Origin: CAYNFH01 sp964396385
Lineage (GTDB): Bacteria > Armatimonadota > Chthonomonadetes > Chthonomonadales > CAJBBX01
Reading direction: 5' to 3'
Length of the DNA: 64,000 bases
NCBI GenBank assembly: GCA_964396385.1
Contig: CAYNFH010000002.1
Span: 19,714 to 83,713 of the forward strand
Shown here: piece by piece, positions 34,567-42,467 of the stretch
Layout of the letters: each line of letters opens with the position of its first letter
How positions within the stretch are numbered: position 1 is the first letter of the stretch
The notes under the pieces: model-generated
Told to the model about the DNA's origin: nothing
The model's input: the letters and a program-made list of their open reading frames with translations, nothing else
The model's database searches: none
Made by a program: the position numbers and the translations under genes

Positions 34567-35490
34567 TCAATCAACGTGATCCGTCGGGCGCACGTTCGAC
34601 TTGTTCTCCTCCAGCCATATCGCCTCGTTGACCAGCCGTGGAGGCAGCAGTTTTCCAGCCAGATGGGAATACTCCTTCGGGAGCCATTCCTCCCGAATCC
34701 GAGTGTCATGGCACCATTGTACGAAGGCCTCGGGATCCTCCGGCAGTCCGTACCTTCTGTGCGCGGTTCCGAGGAACACGCTGTCCGGCTTGTAGCCGCT
34801 TAACCACTCGATTCGGCCCTCGCGCCAGAGCCACAGCAGCCAATCGCAAATCATGTAGGCTGACAGAGCAGGGCCGACATTGTAGAAGTCCCGCTCAACT
34901 GCTTTGATCCAGTTCTGCTCGGCGGCTAGAACGTCTCGCCCCAGGGCCGGCTCAATCGGGCATACTCGATCCAAGTATCCGCGAAAGCTGGAACCGTGCT
35001 CCGTGAGCAGTGCCGAGTTCTGAATGTACGACCGGATCATGCCGTTCGTTGCGTGCGAAATGTGATGCCCCCGAAGCGATGCAATTGCCTCCGCTAAGAT
35101 CCGCGTTGCGGCGTTGCCAGACGCACCTACCAGCAGCTCCATTAACGGCCGGATTCCCTGGCGTTTCAGTTCCGCCGGCCGCATCGGATTGCTGTGAAGG
35201 ATCAGCGCCTGTTTCGCATCGGAATCGTCCCATAGGAGTGCAAGGCCCTGAATCAAGCTCTTGCTGTCTCGCCAACGCTCCCGCAATCCGCGGTAGCTTG
35301 GATCGGATGGGTTGGTCCCTTCGTTCGGGCCGCCGGTGAAAATGTCCGCTCGGAAGCCTTGCATGTCCTGGCTGTGGGCGAAGAAGAGCCGCCAGTTCAT
35401 CTCCTCCTCGTTGTCCGGGACGCACACTCCATCGCCGGAAAGGATCTTGGGACACCACTTTGTCAGCACCGCGTCTACCTTATCCATCAT
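34567..35490 (-). CDS. Uncharacterised partner of the NADAR protein
   Basis: Encodes 307 residues from ATG 35490, with GGAGG before it; a longer frame only shadows the upstream gene. Start and upstream stop overlap (ATGATGA), so it is coupled to the NADAR gene. I do not recognise a family. It is mainly helical, with Trp-rich segments (NWRLFFAHSQDM, YMICDWLLWLWREGRIEWL, AFVQWCHDTRIREEW). The C-terminal part has no hydrophobic stretch long enough for a membrane helix, and no signal peptide is seen. Because NADAR proteins can remove ADP-ribose adducts and act as antitoxins, a toxin or ADP-ribosyl-related role is a guess only. Confidence 0.6.
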   Translation of the reverse strand: MMDKVDAVLTKWCPKILSGDGVCVPDNEEEMNWRLFFAHSQDMQGFRADIFTGGPNEGTNPSDPSYRGLRERWRDSKSLIQGLALLWDDSDAKQALILHSNPMRPAELKRQGIRPLMELLVGASGNAATRILAEAIASLRGHHISHATNGMIRSYIQNSALLTEHGSSFRGYLDRVCPIEPALGRDVLAAEQNWIKAVERDFYNVGPALSAYMICDWLLWLWREGRIEWLSGYKPDSVFLGTAHRRYGLPEDPEAFVQWCHDTRIREEWLPKEYSHLAGKLLPPRLVNEAIWLEENKSNVRPTDHVD

Positions 35491-35945
35491 CGCTGTCCTC
35501 CTCTCTCTGCCTGAATCGCCCTGCGCTCGGCCATCAGTATTCTGCCAAGCCAGTTCAGTCCCGTGCCACAGGTCCGCCGCTTGCCACAGGTACAGTTTCC
35601 CCAATAGTTGTCGTGCCAGGTGTTACCTTCCACCAGCTCCTCGTCGCCCGTGTTCGCCAGAGCCTCGCCGAGCGCCTGATTGGTAAACTTGCCTCGAACA
35701 AGTTGCTTCATTATCTGCACCCGTTCGTAGTCCCAGTTAGGCCTCAACTCCACCTTCTTGCCCATCCGCTTGGCAAGTGCGGGGGGCACGGTCTCGAATG
35801 GCCTCCGCTCCTCTACGTTGAGAGTCTTTGCAGCCTGGAAGGCGTTCTCAACGGTGGGATACATGACGCCTTCGTATTCCACTCCGCCCTCCACCGGAAA
35901 GAAGTTTGACAGGAACGCGTATTCACCACGAAACGAATCGATCAA
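35487..35945 (-). CDS. NADAR family protein (YbiA/DUF1768-like)
   Basis: Encodes 152 residues from the TTG at 35945, chosen because GGAG lies seven bases upstream and the product then starts MIDSFRGEYAFLSNFFPV, the conserved NADAR start. Other landmarks are YPTVENAFQAAKT and NWDYERVQIMKQLVRGKF, with LVEGNTWHDNYWG near the end. NADAR enzymes hydrolyse N-glycosidic bonds of nucleotides such as riboflavin intermediates or remove ADP-ribose from guanine bases; in some genomes they neutralise DarT-type toxins. The coupled downstream gene is unknown. A longer start at 36062 would run into the terminator and is not supported. Confidence 0.85.
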   Translation of the reverse strand: MIDSFRGEYAFLSNFFPVEGGVEYEGVMYPTVENAFQAAKTLNVEERRPFETVPPALAKRMGKKVELRPNWDYERVQIMKQLVRGKFTNQALGEALANTGDEELVEGNTWHDNYWGNCTCGKRRTCGTGLNWLGRILMAERRAIQAERGGQR

Positions 35946-36004
35946 TACTCTTCTCCTCTCTGCGGTTCTCAATGTGCTTGGCCGGCAGCGTTGTCCGACG
36001 CAAC

Positions 36005-36048
36005 AAAAAAGCAGCGCAACCGATGCAGGCGGATACGCCTGCGGTTGC
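36005..36048 (-). terminator. Intrinsic terminator between the 66-residue gene and NADAR
   Basis: On the minus strand: GCAACC-GCAGGCG, loop TATC, CGCCTGC-(ATC)-GGTTGC, then GCTGC and six T (36010-36005). The stem is 13 bp with a 3-base bulge. It lies about 95 bases after the gene ending at 36144. Confidence 0.8.
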
Positions 36049-36143
36049 CCTGCCGTGTACACTCTCTCGACCGGGTTCCGACATCGAGAGCGGCTATTTG
36101 GTTATTCCTACACGTCTATTGTACTGGAGTGATCAGCCAAGCG

Positions 36144-36344
36144 TCAAGGATGAGATTGAGTGCCGTGCAGCAGTTTCCGCGACTTGGCCCGGAGGATGGC
36201 GATGAAGTGGCTGGCACGGATGTAGGTTTCGTACTCCTCCCGCTCTTCGGGTGTGAGCTGACCCTCGGTTGACTTTTCTGCCAGCGTGTCAGTCCGCCTC
36301 TGAAGCTGCGGAGAGGCACGCAGCTCCACAATCCTCTTCGCCAC
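36144..36344 (-). CDS. Small conserved protein, possibly missing its start
   Basis: Encodes 66 residues from a GTG that has no good ribosome-binding site. The sequence VELRASPQLQRRTDTLAEK and EGQLTPEEREEYETYIRA, then FIAILRAKSRKLL, is a small helical family I recall from cyanobacteria and relatives, with no known function. The frame stays open to about 36410 and encodes TLDRLLDPLGRCLTSEVAKR, which resembles the N-terminal end of that family. No ATG, GTG or TTG occurs in that extension, so it may have lost its start codon. An intrinsic terminator follows. Confidence 0.5.
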   Translation of the reverse strand: MAKRIVELRASPQLQRRTDTLAEKSTEGQLTPEEREEYETYIRASHFIAILRAKSRKLLHGTQSHP

Positions 36345-36444
36345 CTCAGACGTTAAGCACCGGCCCAGAGGGTCCAGAAGTCTGTCCAGAGTGATAGCTT
36401 CACGTGTCTCGCTCGCGAACCGATTCTACCACGGGAACAACCGC

Positions 36445-36600
36445 TCGCCTCCCGCCGTTGAATACGCTACGTCAAGAAGGCGGAAGGAAGAGCAAAATGC
36501 GGCGGAGAGTGAGTGAGGCGGGGTTGGCGCCGGCGAGCGAGGGGCGGCTGCTGGCGCTGCTGGGCACGGCGCTCGGGGCGGTCATGGGCGAGCAGCAGCA
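36445..36600 (+). pseudogene. Truncated duplicate of the 5' end of the esterase gene
   Basis: The sequence from CTCGCCTCCCGCCGTTGAAT onward is clearly related to 37557-37710, the start region and first ~30 codons of the esterase gene at 37610. The copy encodes APASEGRLLALLGTALGA and then stops, where the full gene continues. The rest of 36601-36796 shows no gene. Confidence 0.6.
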
Positions 36601-36796
36601 GAACTAGGTCAGTTGTCTGGTGATCGGCAGGCCTTCAGCCCCGTCCCTGTCCGTACCGTGCGGGTAACGCCATGGATGCATTGAATGGGACCCACGAAGT
36701 CCGACAGGCTTCTGTGCCTCCTGGTGCCGCTTCCTCAATCAAAGTGTTACAATGAACACAACGCGGCGCTCGGGACAAGGACAGCAAGGAACAAGA

Positions 36797-37105
36797 ATGA
36801 GTGGAACCGTAGGACTGACTGGGGCCAGGAGACGTTCAACCCCCTCGGCCGGACAGATTGTTGACCTATTCCTTTCGCAGGTAGCTGCGATACCGGGAGT
36901 GCTTGAAGCGAAGGCTCTCAGTCCGGGAACACCAGAAGGCCAGCCGATCCTCGTCCGCATCCAACGGAGAAATCTGGACGCTGAGCGGAGGGTATACAGC
37001 CTGGAGGGCGAGATGTACGATCAGCACCCGGATGCGCGCCTGGAGGTGCTGATTGAAGAGGCGGACGAGCCCGGCTGCAGAGCCGAGGATCTGAGCTCCG
37101 TCTGA
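36797..37105 (+). CDS. Small hypothetical protein, possibly nucleotidyltransferase-like partner
   Basis: Encodes 102 residues from ATG 36797, with AAGGA before it; an upstream ATG at 36752 coincides with a TACAAT -10-like box. After GQIVDLFLSQVAAIPGVLEAKAL it has strands ILVRIQRR, RRVYSLEGEMYD and LEVLIEEADE. The size, strand order and the neighbour suggest a degenerate minimal nucleotidyltransferase (MNT)-type or immunity-type protein, but no GSxxxG...DxD catalytic motif is seen. Coupled within 12 bases to the next gene. The function is an inference. Confidence 0.5.
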   Translation: MSGTVGLTGARRRSTPSAGQIVDLFLSQVAAIPGVLEAKALSPGTPEGQPILVRIQRRNLDAERRVYSLEGEMYDQHPDARLEVLIEEADEPGCRAEDLSSV

Positions 37106-37117
37106 CGCACCTGCGTA

Positions 37118-37531
37118 ATGGCTCTCACTAGATCCCTCGCGCTCGCGCACCTGGAGCAGGCACGTAGCAACTACAGATTGTATCAACGCCTCAAAGGCGA
37201 GGGTGATCACCTCGACTGGGCGGCGACACTCCTCTTCTACACGGCTCTTCAGCTTGCGCAAGCCTATCTCGTGGAAGTCGCTTCGGACGGCTTCGACTAC
37301 CCGCGGGGACATACAGACCGCGAGAGCTTCATCCGTCGGCGCATTCCCGAAATCTTCGAGCCGTTCAGATTCCTCGAAACGCGAAGCAGGTGGGCTCGCT
37401 ATCACCAGGATCGCCCCGACCCTACGGTCGCAGATCTCGATCAGTACGAACGCTCCTGGTTCACGCCTGTAGTTGATGCCATGTCAAAGAGAGGTGTTTC
37501 CCTGGTCGAATCGGAGGTTCAATCGTCCTAA
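37118..37531 (+). CDS. HEPN-like helical protein
   Basis: Encodes 137 residues, all-helical. SLALAHLEQARSNYRLYQRL, DWAATLLFYTALQLAQAYLVE and the H-T-D-R-E-S turn before a second helix pair fit the HEPN pattern of two long helices with a small side-chain interface. The catalytic R-x4-6-H of RNase HEPN domains is not convincingly present. Many HEPN proteins are paired with nucleotidyltransferases as toxin-antitoxin systems, and the preceding gene is of suitable size. It is likely co-transcribed with that gene. Not certain. Confidence 0.5.
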   Translation: MALTRSLALAHLEQARSNYRLYQRLKGEGDHLDWAATLLFYTALQLAQAYLVEVASDGFDYPRGHTDRESFIRRRIPEIFEPFRFLETRSRWARYHQDRPDPTVADLDQYERSWFTPVVDAMSKRGVSLVESEVQSS

Positions 37532-37556
37532 CCACCGCCACGGACTGGAACATCGG

Positions 37557-37710
37557 GACTCCTCCTGCCGTTGAATACGCTGCCTTAGGAAGATGGAGGG
37601 AAGAGCAAGATGGGGAGCGGAGTTGGGGCGGGAATGGCGCCAGCGAGCGAGGGGCGGCTGCTGGCTCGGCCTGGCGCAGTGTCGGGGGCCGCAGTCACGG
37701 GCGAGCAGCG
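37557..37710. repeat. Parent copy of the duplicated esterase 5' segment
   Basis: Related to 36445-36600 in direct orientation; the two copies flank the MNT/HEPN-like pair. Confidence 0.6.
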
Positions 37711-38323
37711 GCTGGGGACTGGCGGACGGAGGGAGGCGATCCTCTACGTGCCGCCAGGATACACGCCGGAGAGCCCCGCGCCGTTCGCGCTGTCGCTCCA
37801 CGGAGCAGGCGGCCGGGCGGAGAATGGGCTGTGGCCACTGCGTGAGCTGGCCGATTCGGCGGGCATTATCCTGCTCGCGCCCAGCTCGCGGCGGCAGACC
37901 TGGGACCTGCTGACGGGAGGCTTCGGTCCGGACGTGGCCGTGCTGGACGATGCGCTCCGCCAGACCTTCGACCGGTATGCCGTCGACCCCCATCGCCTCG
38001 CCATCGGCGGATTCTCGGACGGGGCTTCCTACGCGCTCACGCTCGGATTGATGAACGGCGACATGTTCACCCACATCCTGGCCTACTCGCCCGGGTTCAT
38101 GGCCCCCATGGACCAGCGGGGCTCGCCGCGGGTCTACATCTCCCACGGAACGAACGATTCGGTGCTCGCCATAGACCGGTGCAGCCGCCGGATCGTCCCA
38201 CAGCTTCAGCGGGCGGGCTACGATGTAACGTATCGCGAGTTTATGGGGCCGCACACGGTACCGCCGGAGATTGCACGGGAATCTTTGAGCTGGTTGCTTG
38301 GCGCACCGGTAAAGCAGAGCTAG
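37610..38323 (+). CDS. Alpha/beta hydrolase, phospholipase/carboxylesterase type
   Basis: Encodes 237 residues, with GGAGGGAAG before the ATG. The fold is recognised from FALSLHGAGG (oxyanion region) and the catalytic triad S136 in GFSDGAS, D183 in SHGTNDSVL and H215 in GPHTVPP. These enzymes cleave ester bonds of lipids or small esters; the substrate is unknown. No signal peptide is visible, so it is probably cytoplasmic. The first ~30 residues are low-complexity and partly duplicated at 36445-36600. Confidence 0.85.
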   Translation: MGSGVGAGMAPASEGRLLARPGAVSGAAVTGEQRLGTGGRREAILYVPPGYTPESPAPFALSLHGAGGRAENGLWPLRELADSAGIILLAPSSRRQTWDLLTGGFGPDVAVLDDALRQTFDRYAVDPHRLAIGGFSDGASYALTLGLMNGDMFTHILAYSPGFMAPMDQRGSPRVYISHGTNDSVLAIDRCSRRIVPQLQRAGYDVTYREFMGPHTVPPEIARESLSWLLGAPVKQS

Positions 38324-38529
38324 AAGCCACCCTTATCATTGCTGCCGGCTGCTTGGAGAGCATCCGCGCGATTCATTTCCAGAGCCTCTTCCAGGGCGGG
38401 CCGGCGGGCACATTGCGGGAACATGCGTCCCCGGCCCAACCGTCGCACCGAGCGGGGAAAGTGCTCACGCCGGACACCCGCGCTCAAGACGGAAGTGCCC
38501 GCCTGGATGTTCCCCGCCGGACAGAACTC

Positions 38530-38973
38530 ATGCCCAATTGCCCCTCCAACGCAACGCGCGCGCTGCTGGCCCCGGCCTGGATGCTCGCGGCGGCCGGCCT
38601 CGTGGGGCTCGGGATGCGGCTGGGCGGCTCCGCGGGCCACGCCGACGGGATGCCGCCCGCCATGGCCACCGCGGAACAGCGCCGGATATACTCCACGCCG
38701 GCAGGACTTTACAGGCGTGCCGACATCCGCGCGAACGGCGCGGCACCCGCTTCCGAGAAGTACCGCGGGCAGATGCCCCACCACGACATGCACCCCAGGC
38801 CGGGTGACGTCATCTGCCCGATCACCGCGACAAAGGCCGACCCACGCTTCGCCTGGACCGTGGAAGGCAAACAGTACCTCTTCTGCTGCCCGGCCTGCAT
38901 CGACGAGTTCGTGCAGCGCGCCAGGACGAACTCCACTTCGATCCGCCCGCCCGAGGGCTACATCGAGCGATGA
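38530..38973 (+). CDS. Membrane-anchored YHS-like metal-binding protein
   Basis: Encodes 147 residues. A membrane anchor (LLAPAWMLAAAGLVGLGMRL) is followed by a short linker and a C-terminal YHS/TRASH-like domain with DVICPITATKADPRFAW and YLFCCPACIDEFV, so cysteines are arranged C-x(n)-CC-x2-C. YHS-like domains bind copper or other soft metals. The gene overlaps the start of the CuA subunit gene by four bases (ATGA), so a role in copper supply to the oxidase is plausible. The start is uncertain: no clear ribosome-binding site precedes ATG 38530. The spacer 38324-38529 holds no other gene. Confidence 0.6.
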   Translation: MPNCPSNATRALLAPAWMLAAAGLVGLGMRLGGSAGHADGMPPAMATAEQRRIYSTPAGLYRRADIRANGAAPASEKYRGQMPHHDMHPRPGDVICPITATKADPRFAWTVEGKQYLFCCPACIDEFVQRARTNSTSIRPPEGYIER

Positions 38974-39881
38974 ACCAGTCCGCCCTGCACCCGGCCGGAC
39001 CGGCGGCGTCCCATATCGCTGGCTTGTGGTGGTACCTGTTCACGGTCTCGGCAGTCGTCTTTGCCGCCACCATGGGGCTGCTGATAGTGGCGGTAGTGCG
39101 GAGGCCTCGTGAAGCGCCGGGGCCCCACAGCGGGACCGGCCTCGTGCTCGTGGGCGGCATCGTGCTGCCCGGCATCATCCTGGTGATCACTCTGTTCATC
39201 TCTCTCAGCACGACCATGGCGCTCAAGAACCCGGCGCGGGGGCTTACCGTTCAGGTCATTGGGCACCAGTGGTGGTGGGAGGTGAGATACCCGCAGCAGG
39301 GCATCGCAACCGCCAACGAGATCACCGTTCCGGCAGGCAGGCCGGTGCGCCTGGAGCTGGATTCCGTGGACGTGGTGCACAGCTTCTGGGCGCCCAGCCT
39401 CAACGGTAAGATGGACCTGGTGCCGGGCCATCCGAACACGTTCTGGATATCAGCGGACCATCCCGGCGTCTACCGGGGCCAGTGCGCCGAATACTGCGGG
39501 CTCCAGCACGCGCACATGGCCTTTGAAGTGCACGCCCTGTCGCCGGACGCGTTCCAGCAGTGGCTGGCCTCGGAGCAGCAGCCTCACACGCAGTCGGCAG
39601 ATCCCGCCATCGCGCGCGGCAAGCAGGTCTTCTTCGGCGCCGCCTGTAAGGACTGCCATACCATCTCCGGCACCGCCGCGCACGGTAAGATCGGTCCGGA
39701 CCTCACGCACGTGGCGAGCCGCCACACCCTCGCCGCCGGCACGCTGCCGAACACGCCGGGAACCCTGGAGGGCTGGATCTCCGACTCCCAGTCCATCAAG
39801 CCCGGCAACAAGATGCCGCGCACCTTCCTTAAGCCGGAAGACCTGCATGCCGTACGCGCCTACCTGGAAACGTTGAACTGA
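38970..39881 (+). CDS. ctaC: Cytochrome c oxidase subunit II with fused cytochrome c
   Basis: Encodes 303 residues. Two N-terminal membrane helices lead into a cupredoxin domain with the CuA ligands: His in VVHSFWAP, the pair of Cys in QCAEYCG, His and Met in LQHAHMAF. A cytochrome c domain follows with the haem motif CKDCH (near residue 225) and a Met ligand likely in GNKMPRTF. This architecture is that of caa3-type oxidases, which take electrons directly from cytochrome c or from complex III. It lies immediately before ctaD-E and after the YHS protein gene, and is translationally coupled to that gene. Confidence 0.93.
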   Translation: MNQSALHPAGPAASHIAGLWWYLFTVSAVVFAATMGLLIVAVVRRPREAPGPHSGTGLVLVGGIVLPGIILVITLFISLSTTMALKNPARGLTVQVIGHQWWWEVRYPQQGIATANEITVPAGRPVRLELDSVDVVHSFWAPSLNGKMDLVPGHPNTFWISADHPGVYRGQCAEYCGLQHAHMAFEVHALSPDAFQQWLASEQQPHTQSADPAIARGKQVFFGAACKDCHTISGTAAHGKIGPDLTHVASRHTLAAGTLPNTPGTLEGWISDSQSIKPGNKMPRTFLKPEDLHAVRAYLETLN

Positions 39882-39883
39882 CC

Positions 39884-42403
39884 ATGGCGCTTACGGTGGA
39901 TCGGCCAAAGGAGGCCCCGTCAGCGCCTAATCCGTGGGAGAACCCCAAAGGCTGGATGGGCGTGCTCTGCACCATCGACAACCAGTCCCTGGGGAAGATG
40001 TTCATGGGTACGGCCGTGGCGTTCTTTCTTCTGGCAGGGCTGATGGCCGTGCTCATGCGGACTCAGCTTGCTTCGCCGGAGAACCACTTCCTGGGGCCGG
40101 AGGTGTACAACCGCCTCTTCACCATGCACGGCTCGACCATGATGTACCTTGTGGTGGTGCCGTTCCTGGAGGGGCTGGGCATCTACCTCCTGCCCATGAT
40201 GCTCGGCTCCCGCGACGTCGCGTTCCCCTACATCACCGCCTTCAGCTACTGGACCTACCTGATGGGCGGCATCACCTTCTATGGCAGCTTCCTGACCGGC
40301 GGGGTGCCGAATGTGGGCTGGTTCGCCTACCCGCCGCTGGCCGGCCCGAACTACTCCGGCATCGGCACCGACTTCTGGTCGCTGGCGCTTACGCTCGTCT
40401 CCGTGGGCGACCTGGCGGCCGGCGCGGGGCTCACGGTGAGCGTGATCAAGCTGCGCGCTCCCGGCATGTCCATCAACCGGATGCCGCTCTTTGCGTGGAC
40501 GTGGCTGGTTACGGGCGTGATGATCACCTTCGCCTTCACCACGCTTTTCTGCATCACCACACTCATGCTGCCCCTGGACCGGTCCATCAATACGCACTTC
40601 TTCGACCCGAACCACGGCGGCAGCACCCTGCTCTGGCAGCACCTGTTCTGGTTCTTCGGCCATCCGGAGGTCTACATCATGTTCATCCCTGCCACCGGGA
40701 TCGTTTCTTCCGTGCTGCCGGTCTTCGTCCACAAACCCATCGTCGGCTACACCTACATCGCAGTGGCCATCGTTATCACCGCCTTCGTAAGCTTCGGGCT
40801 CTGGGTCCACCACATGTTTGCAACGGGGCTTCCATGGCTTTCCATGAGCTTCTTCACCGCCGCCAGCCTCATGATCGCCATCGCCAGCGGCATCCAGGTG
40901 TTCGCGTGGATCGCGACGCTCTGGGGTAGCCGGCCGCGCCTGACTGTCCCCATGCTCTATCAACTGGGCTTTGTTGCGCTCTTCGTGGTAGGCGGACTGA
41001 CGGGAGTGATGGTCGCCATCGTGCCGTTCGATTGGCAAGTCCACGACACGTACTTCCTGGTAGCGCACTTCCACTACGTGCTGATTGGCGGCGTGGTCTT
41101 TCCCACGCTGGGCGGCATCTACTACTGGCTGCCCAAGATGACGGGCCGTATGCCGAGCGAGCGGCTGGGTCACTGGAGCTTCTGGCTGGCCTTTATCGGC
41201 TTCAACGTGGCGTTCTTTCCCATGCACCTGATGGGATTCGCCGGGATGCCTCGCCGCGTCTACACCTATGCGCCGGGGCTGGGCGTGAGCGGCTACAACT
41301 TGACCTCTACCATCGGGGCATATATCGTGGCCACAGGTTTCCTGCTGTTCGTGCTGAACGCCTACCTGAGCGCGCGTACCGGTACGCGCGCCGAGCCGGA
41401 TCCGTGGGCGGCCGACTCCCTGGAGTGGCTGCTGGCGTCGCCGCCTCCCAACGACAATTTCCGCACGCCGCCCATCGTCCACAGCCGGCACCCGCTCTGG
41501 TCGGAGCGCTCGGCCGAGCTGGGCAGCCCGGACGAGATGCGGGTGCGGGAAGCGATCCACGATACGCCGCGCGGCTGGCGCATCGCCCTCTCGACCACCG
41601 TGCTCAACGCGCAGCCGGAGGCGCTCCAGCCGTGGCCCAAGCCCAGCATCATTCCTTTCGCCGCGTCGGCCACTCTGACGGTGCTGCTGCTGGGCTCCAT
41701 CGCCAAGTCCAACGCCATGATGCTGGTAGGTACGCTCGCGACGCTGCTGATCGTGGCGCGATGGTTCCGGCCGGAGGACGAGCTGCTGGACACACTGCGG
41801 GACAGCGGCCTGGAGGAGAAGGCTGGCCTGCCGCTGGTGACGAGCGGTCCCAAGACGATGGACTGGTGGGGAATGCTCTTCTGCTTCGCGGTGCTGGGCG
41901 TGGTGTACGGCAACTTCCTCTACTCTTACTTCTACATCCGGCTGTACTCGCCGTCGTGGCCGCAGGGTCACATCGCGAGGCCGGATCTCTTGGCCGGGGC
42001 AGTGCCCTACGGGCTCCTGGCGGCGAGCATCGTGCCGCAGATGATGGCCAGCCGCGCCTTCCACGCCGACAATGCCATTCGCGCGAAAGCGGGACTGGCG
42101 CTGAGCACTTGCCTGGGCGCCATCGTGTTCGCACTGCTGTTCATGGGGCTGCACAGAATGAAGTTCCACTACGACACCAACGCCTACGGATCACTCATCT
42201 TTGTGATGACGTGGGTGCTGGCGGGTAACATCGCGGCGGCGTGCGGGGTGAATGTGGGGGCGCAGCTCCGGCTGTGGCGCGAGGGCACGCGGAAGGATAG
42301 ATACGTGGCGCTCCAGGTGGAGCGCGCCGCCTACTTCTGGGCGCTGACGGTGGGGATAGGAGTTCTACTCTATCTGGTGCTGTATGTATCGCCGTACCTT
42401 TGA
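39884..42403 (+). CDS. Fused cytochrome c oxidase subunits I and III
   Basis: Encodes 839 residues: subunit I (~1-590) joined to subunit III (~640-839). Haem a and CuB ligands are H82, H260 and Y264 (GHPEVYIMF), H309/H310 (VHHMF), H395 and H397 (AHFHYVL). The D-channel Asp is in SRDVAFPY, but the usual FPRxNN is replaced by FPYITA, and the K-channel lysine (TGIK in most A1 oxidases) is Q338 in ASGIQVFAW, at the same distance from HPEVY. Subunit III starts near MDWWGMLFCFAVLGV. Only 2 bases separate it from ctaC. The fusion is a known variant. Confidence 0.93.
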   Translation: MALTVDRPKEAPSAPNPWENPKGWMGVLCTIDNQSLGKMFMGTAVAFFLLAGLMAVLMRTQLASPENHFLGPEVYNRLFTMHGSTMMYLVVVPFLEGLGIYLLPMMLGSRDVAFPYITAFSYWTYLMGGITFYGSFLTGGVPNVGWFAYPPLAGPNYSGIGTDFWSLALTLVSVGDLAAGAGLTVSVIKLRAPGMSINRMPLFAWTWLVTGVMITFAFTTLFCITTLMLPLDRSINTHFFDPNHGGSTLLWQHLFWFFGHPEVYIMFIPATGIVSSVLPVFVHKPIVGYTYIAVAIVITAFVSFGLWVHHMFATGLPWLSMSFFTAASLMIAIASGIQVFAWIATLWGSRPRLTVPMLYQLGFVALFVVGGLTGVMVAIVPFDWQVHDTYFLVAHFHYVLIGGVVFPTLGGIYYWLPKMTGRMPSERLGHWSFWLAFIGFNVAFFPMHLMGFAGMPRRVYTYAPGLGVSGYNLTSTIGAYIVATGFLLFVLNAYLSARTGTRAEPDPWAADSLEWLLASPPPNDNFRTPPIVHSRHPLWSERSAELGSPDEMRVREAIHDTPRGWRIALSTTVLNAQPEALQPWPKPSIIPFAASATLTVLLLGSIAKSNAMMLVGTLATLLIVARWFRPEDELLDTLRDSGLEEKAGLPLVTSGPKTMDWWGMLFCFAVLGVVYGNFLYSYFYIRLYSPSWPQGHIARPDLLAGAVPYGLLAASIVPQMMASRAFHADNAIRAKAGLALSTCLGAIVFALLFMGLHRMKFHYDTNAYGSLIFVMTWVLAGNIAAACGVNVGAQLRLWREGTRKDRYVALQVERAAYFWALTVGIGVLLYLVLYVSPYL

Positions 42404-42448
42404 GGGTTCAGGGTTCGGGGTTCAGGAGTCGGAGATCCGGGTCCGAAG
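42402..42448. repeat. Short tandem repeat element E11a (GGGTTCA type)
   Basis: GGGTTCA-GGGTTCG-GGGTTCA-GGAGTCGG then AGATCCGGGTCCG. Begins at the stop of the oxidase gene. On the other strand it is almost the same array as E18 at 12893-12915. Confidence 0.8.
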
Positions 42449-42467
42449 CGCAAGCCGGAGGTGAGCG

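Noticed and set aside
36725..36753. Promoter before the MNT-like gene (TACAAT at 36748)
   Set aside because: The -10 is good but the -35 (TGCCGC) is too poor to claim.
39920..42169. 749-codon minus-strand frame
   Set aside because: Antisense to the fused oxidase gene, translation is His/Glu/Arg-rich mirror of the membrane protein; no start signal.
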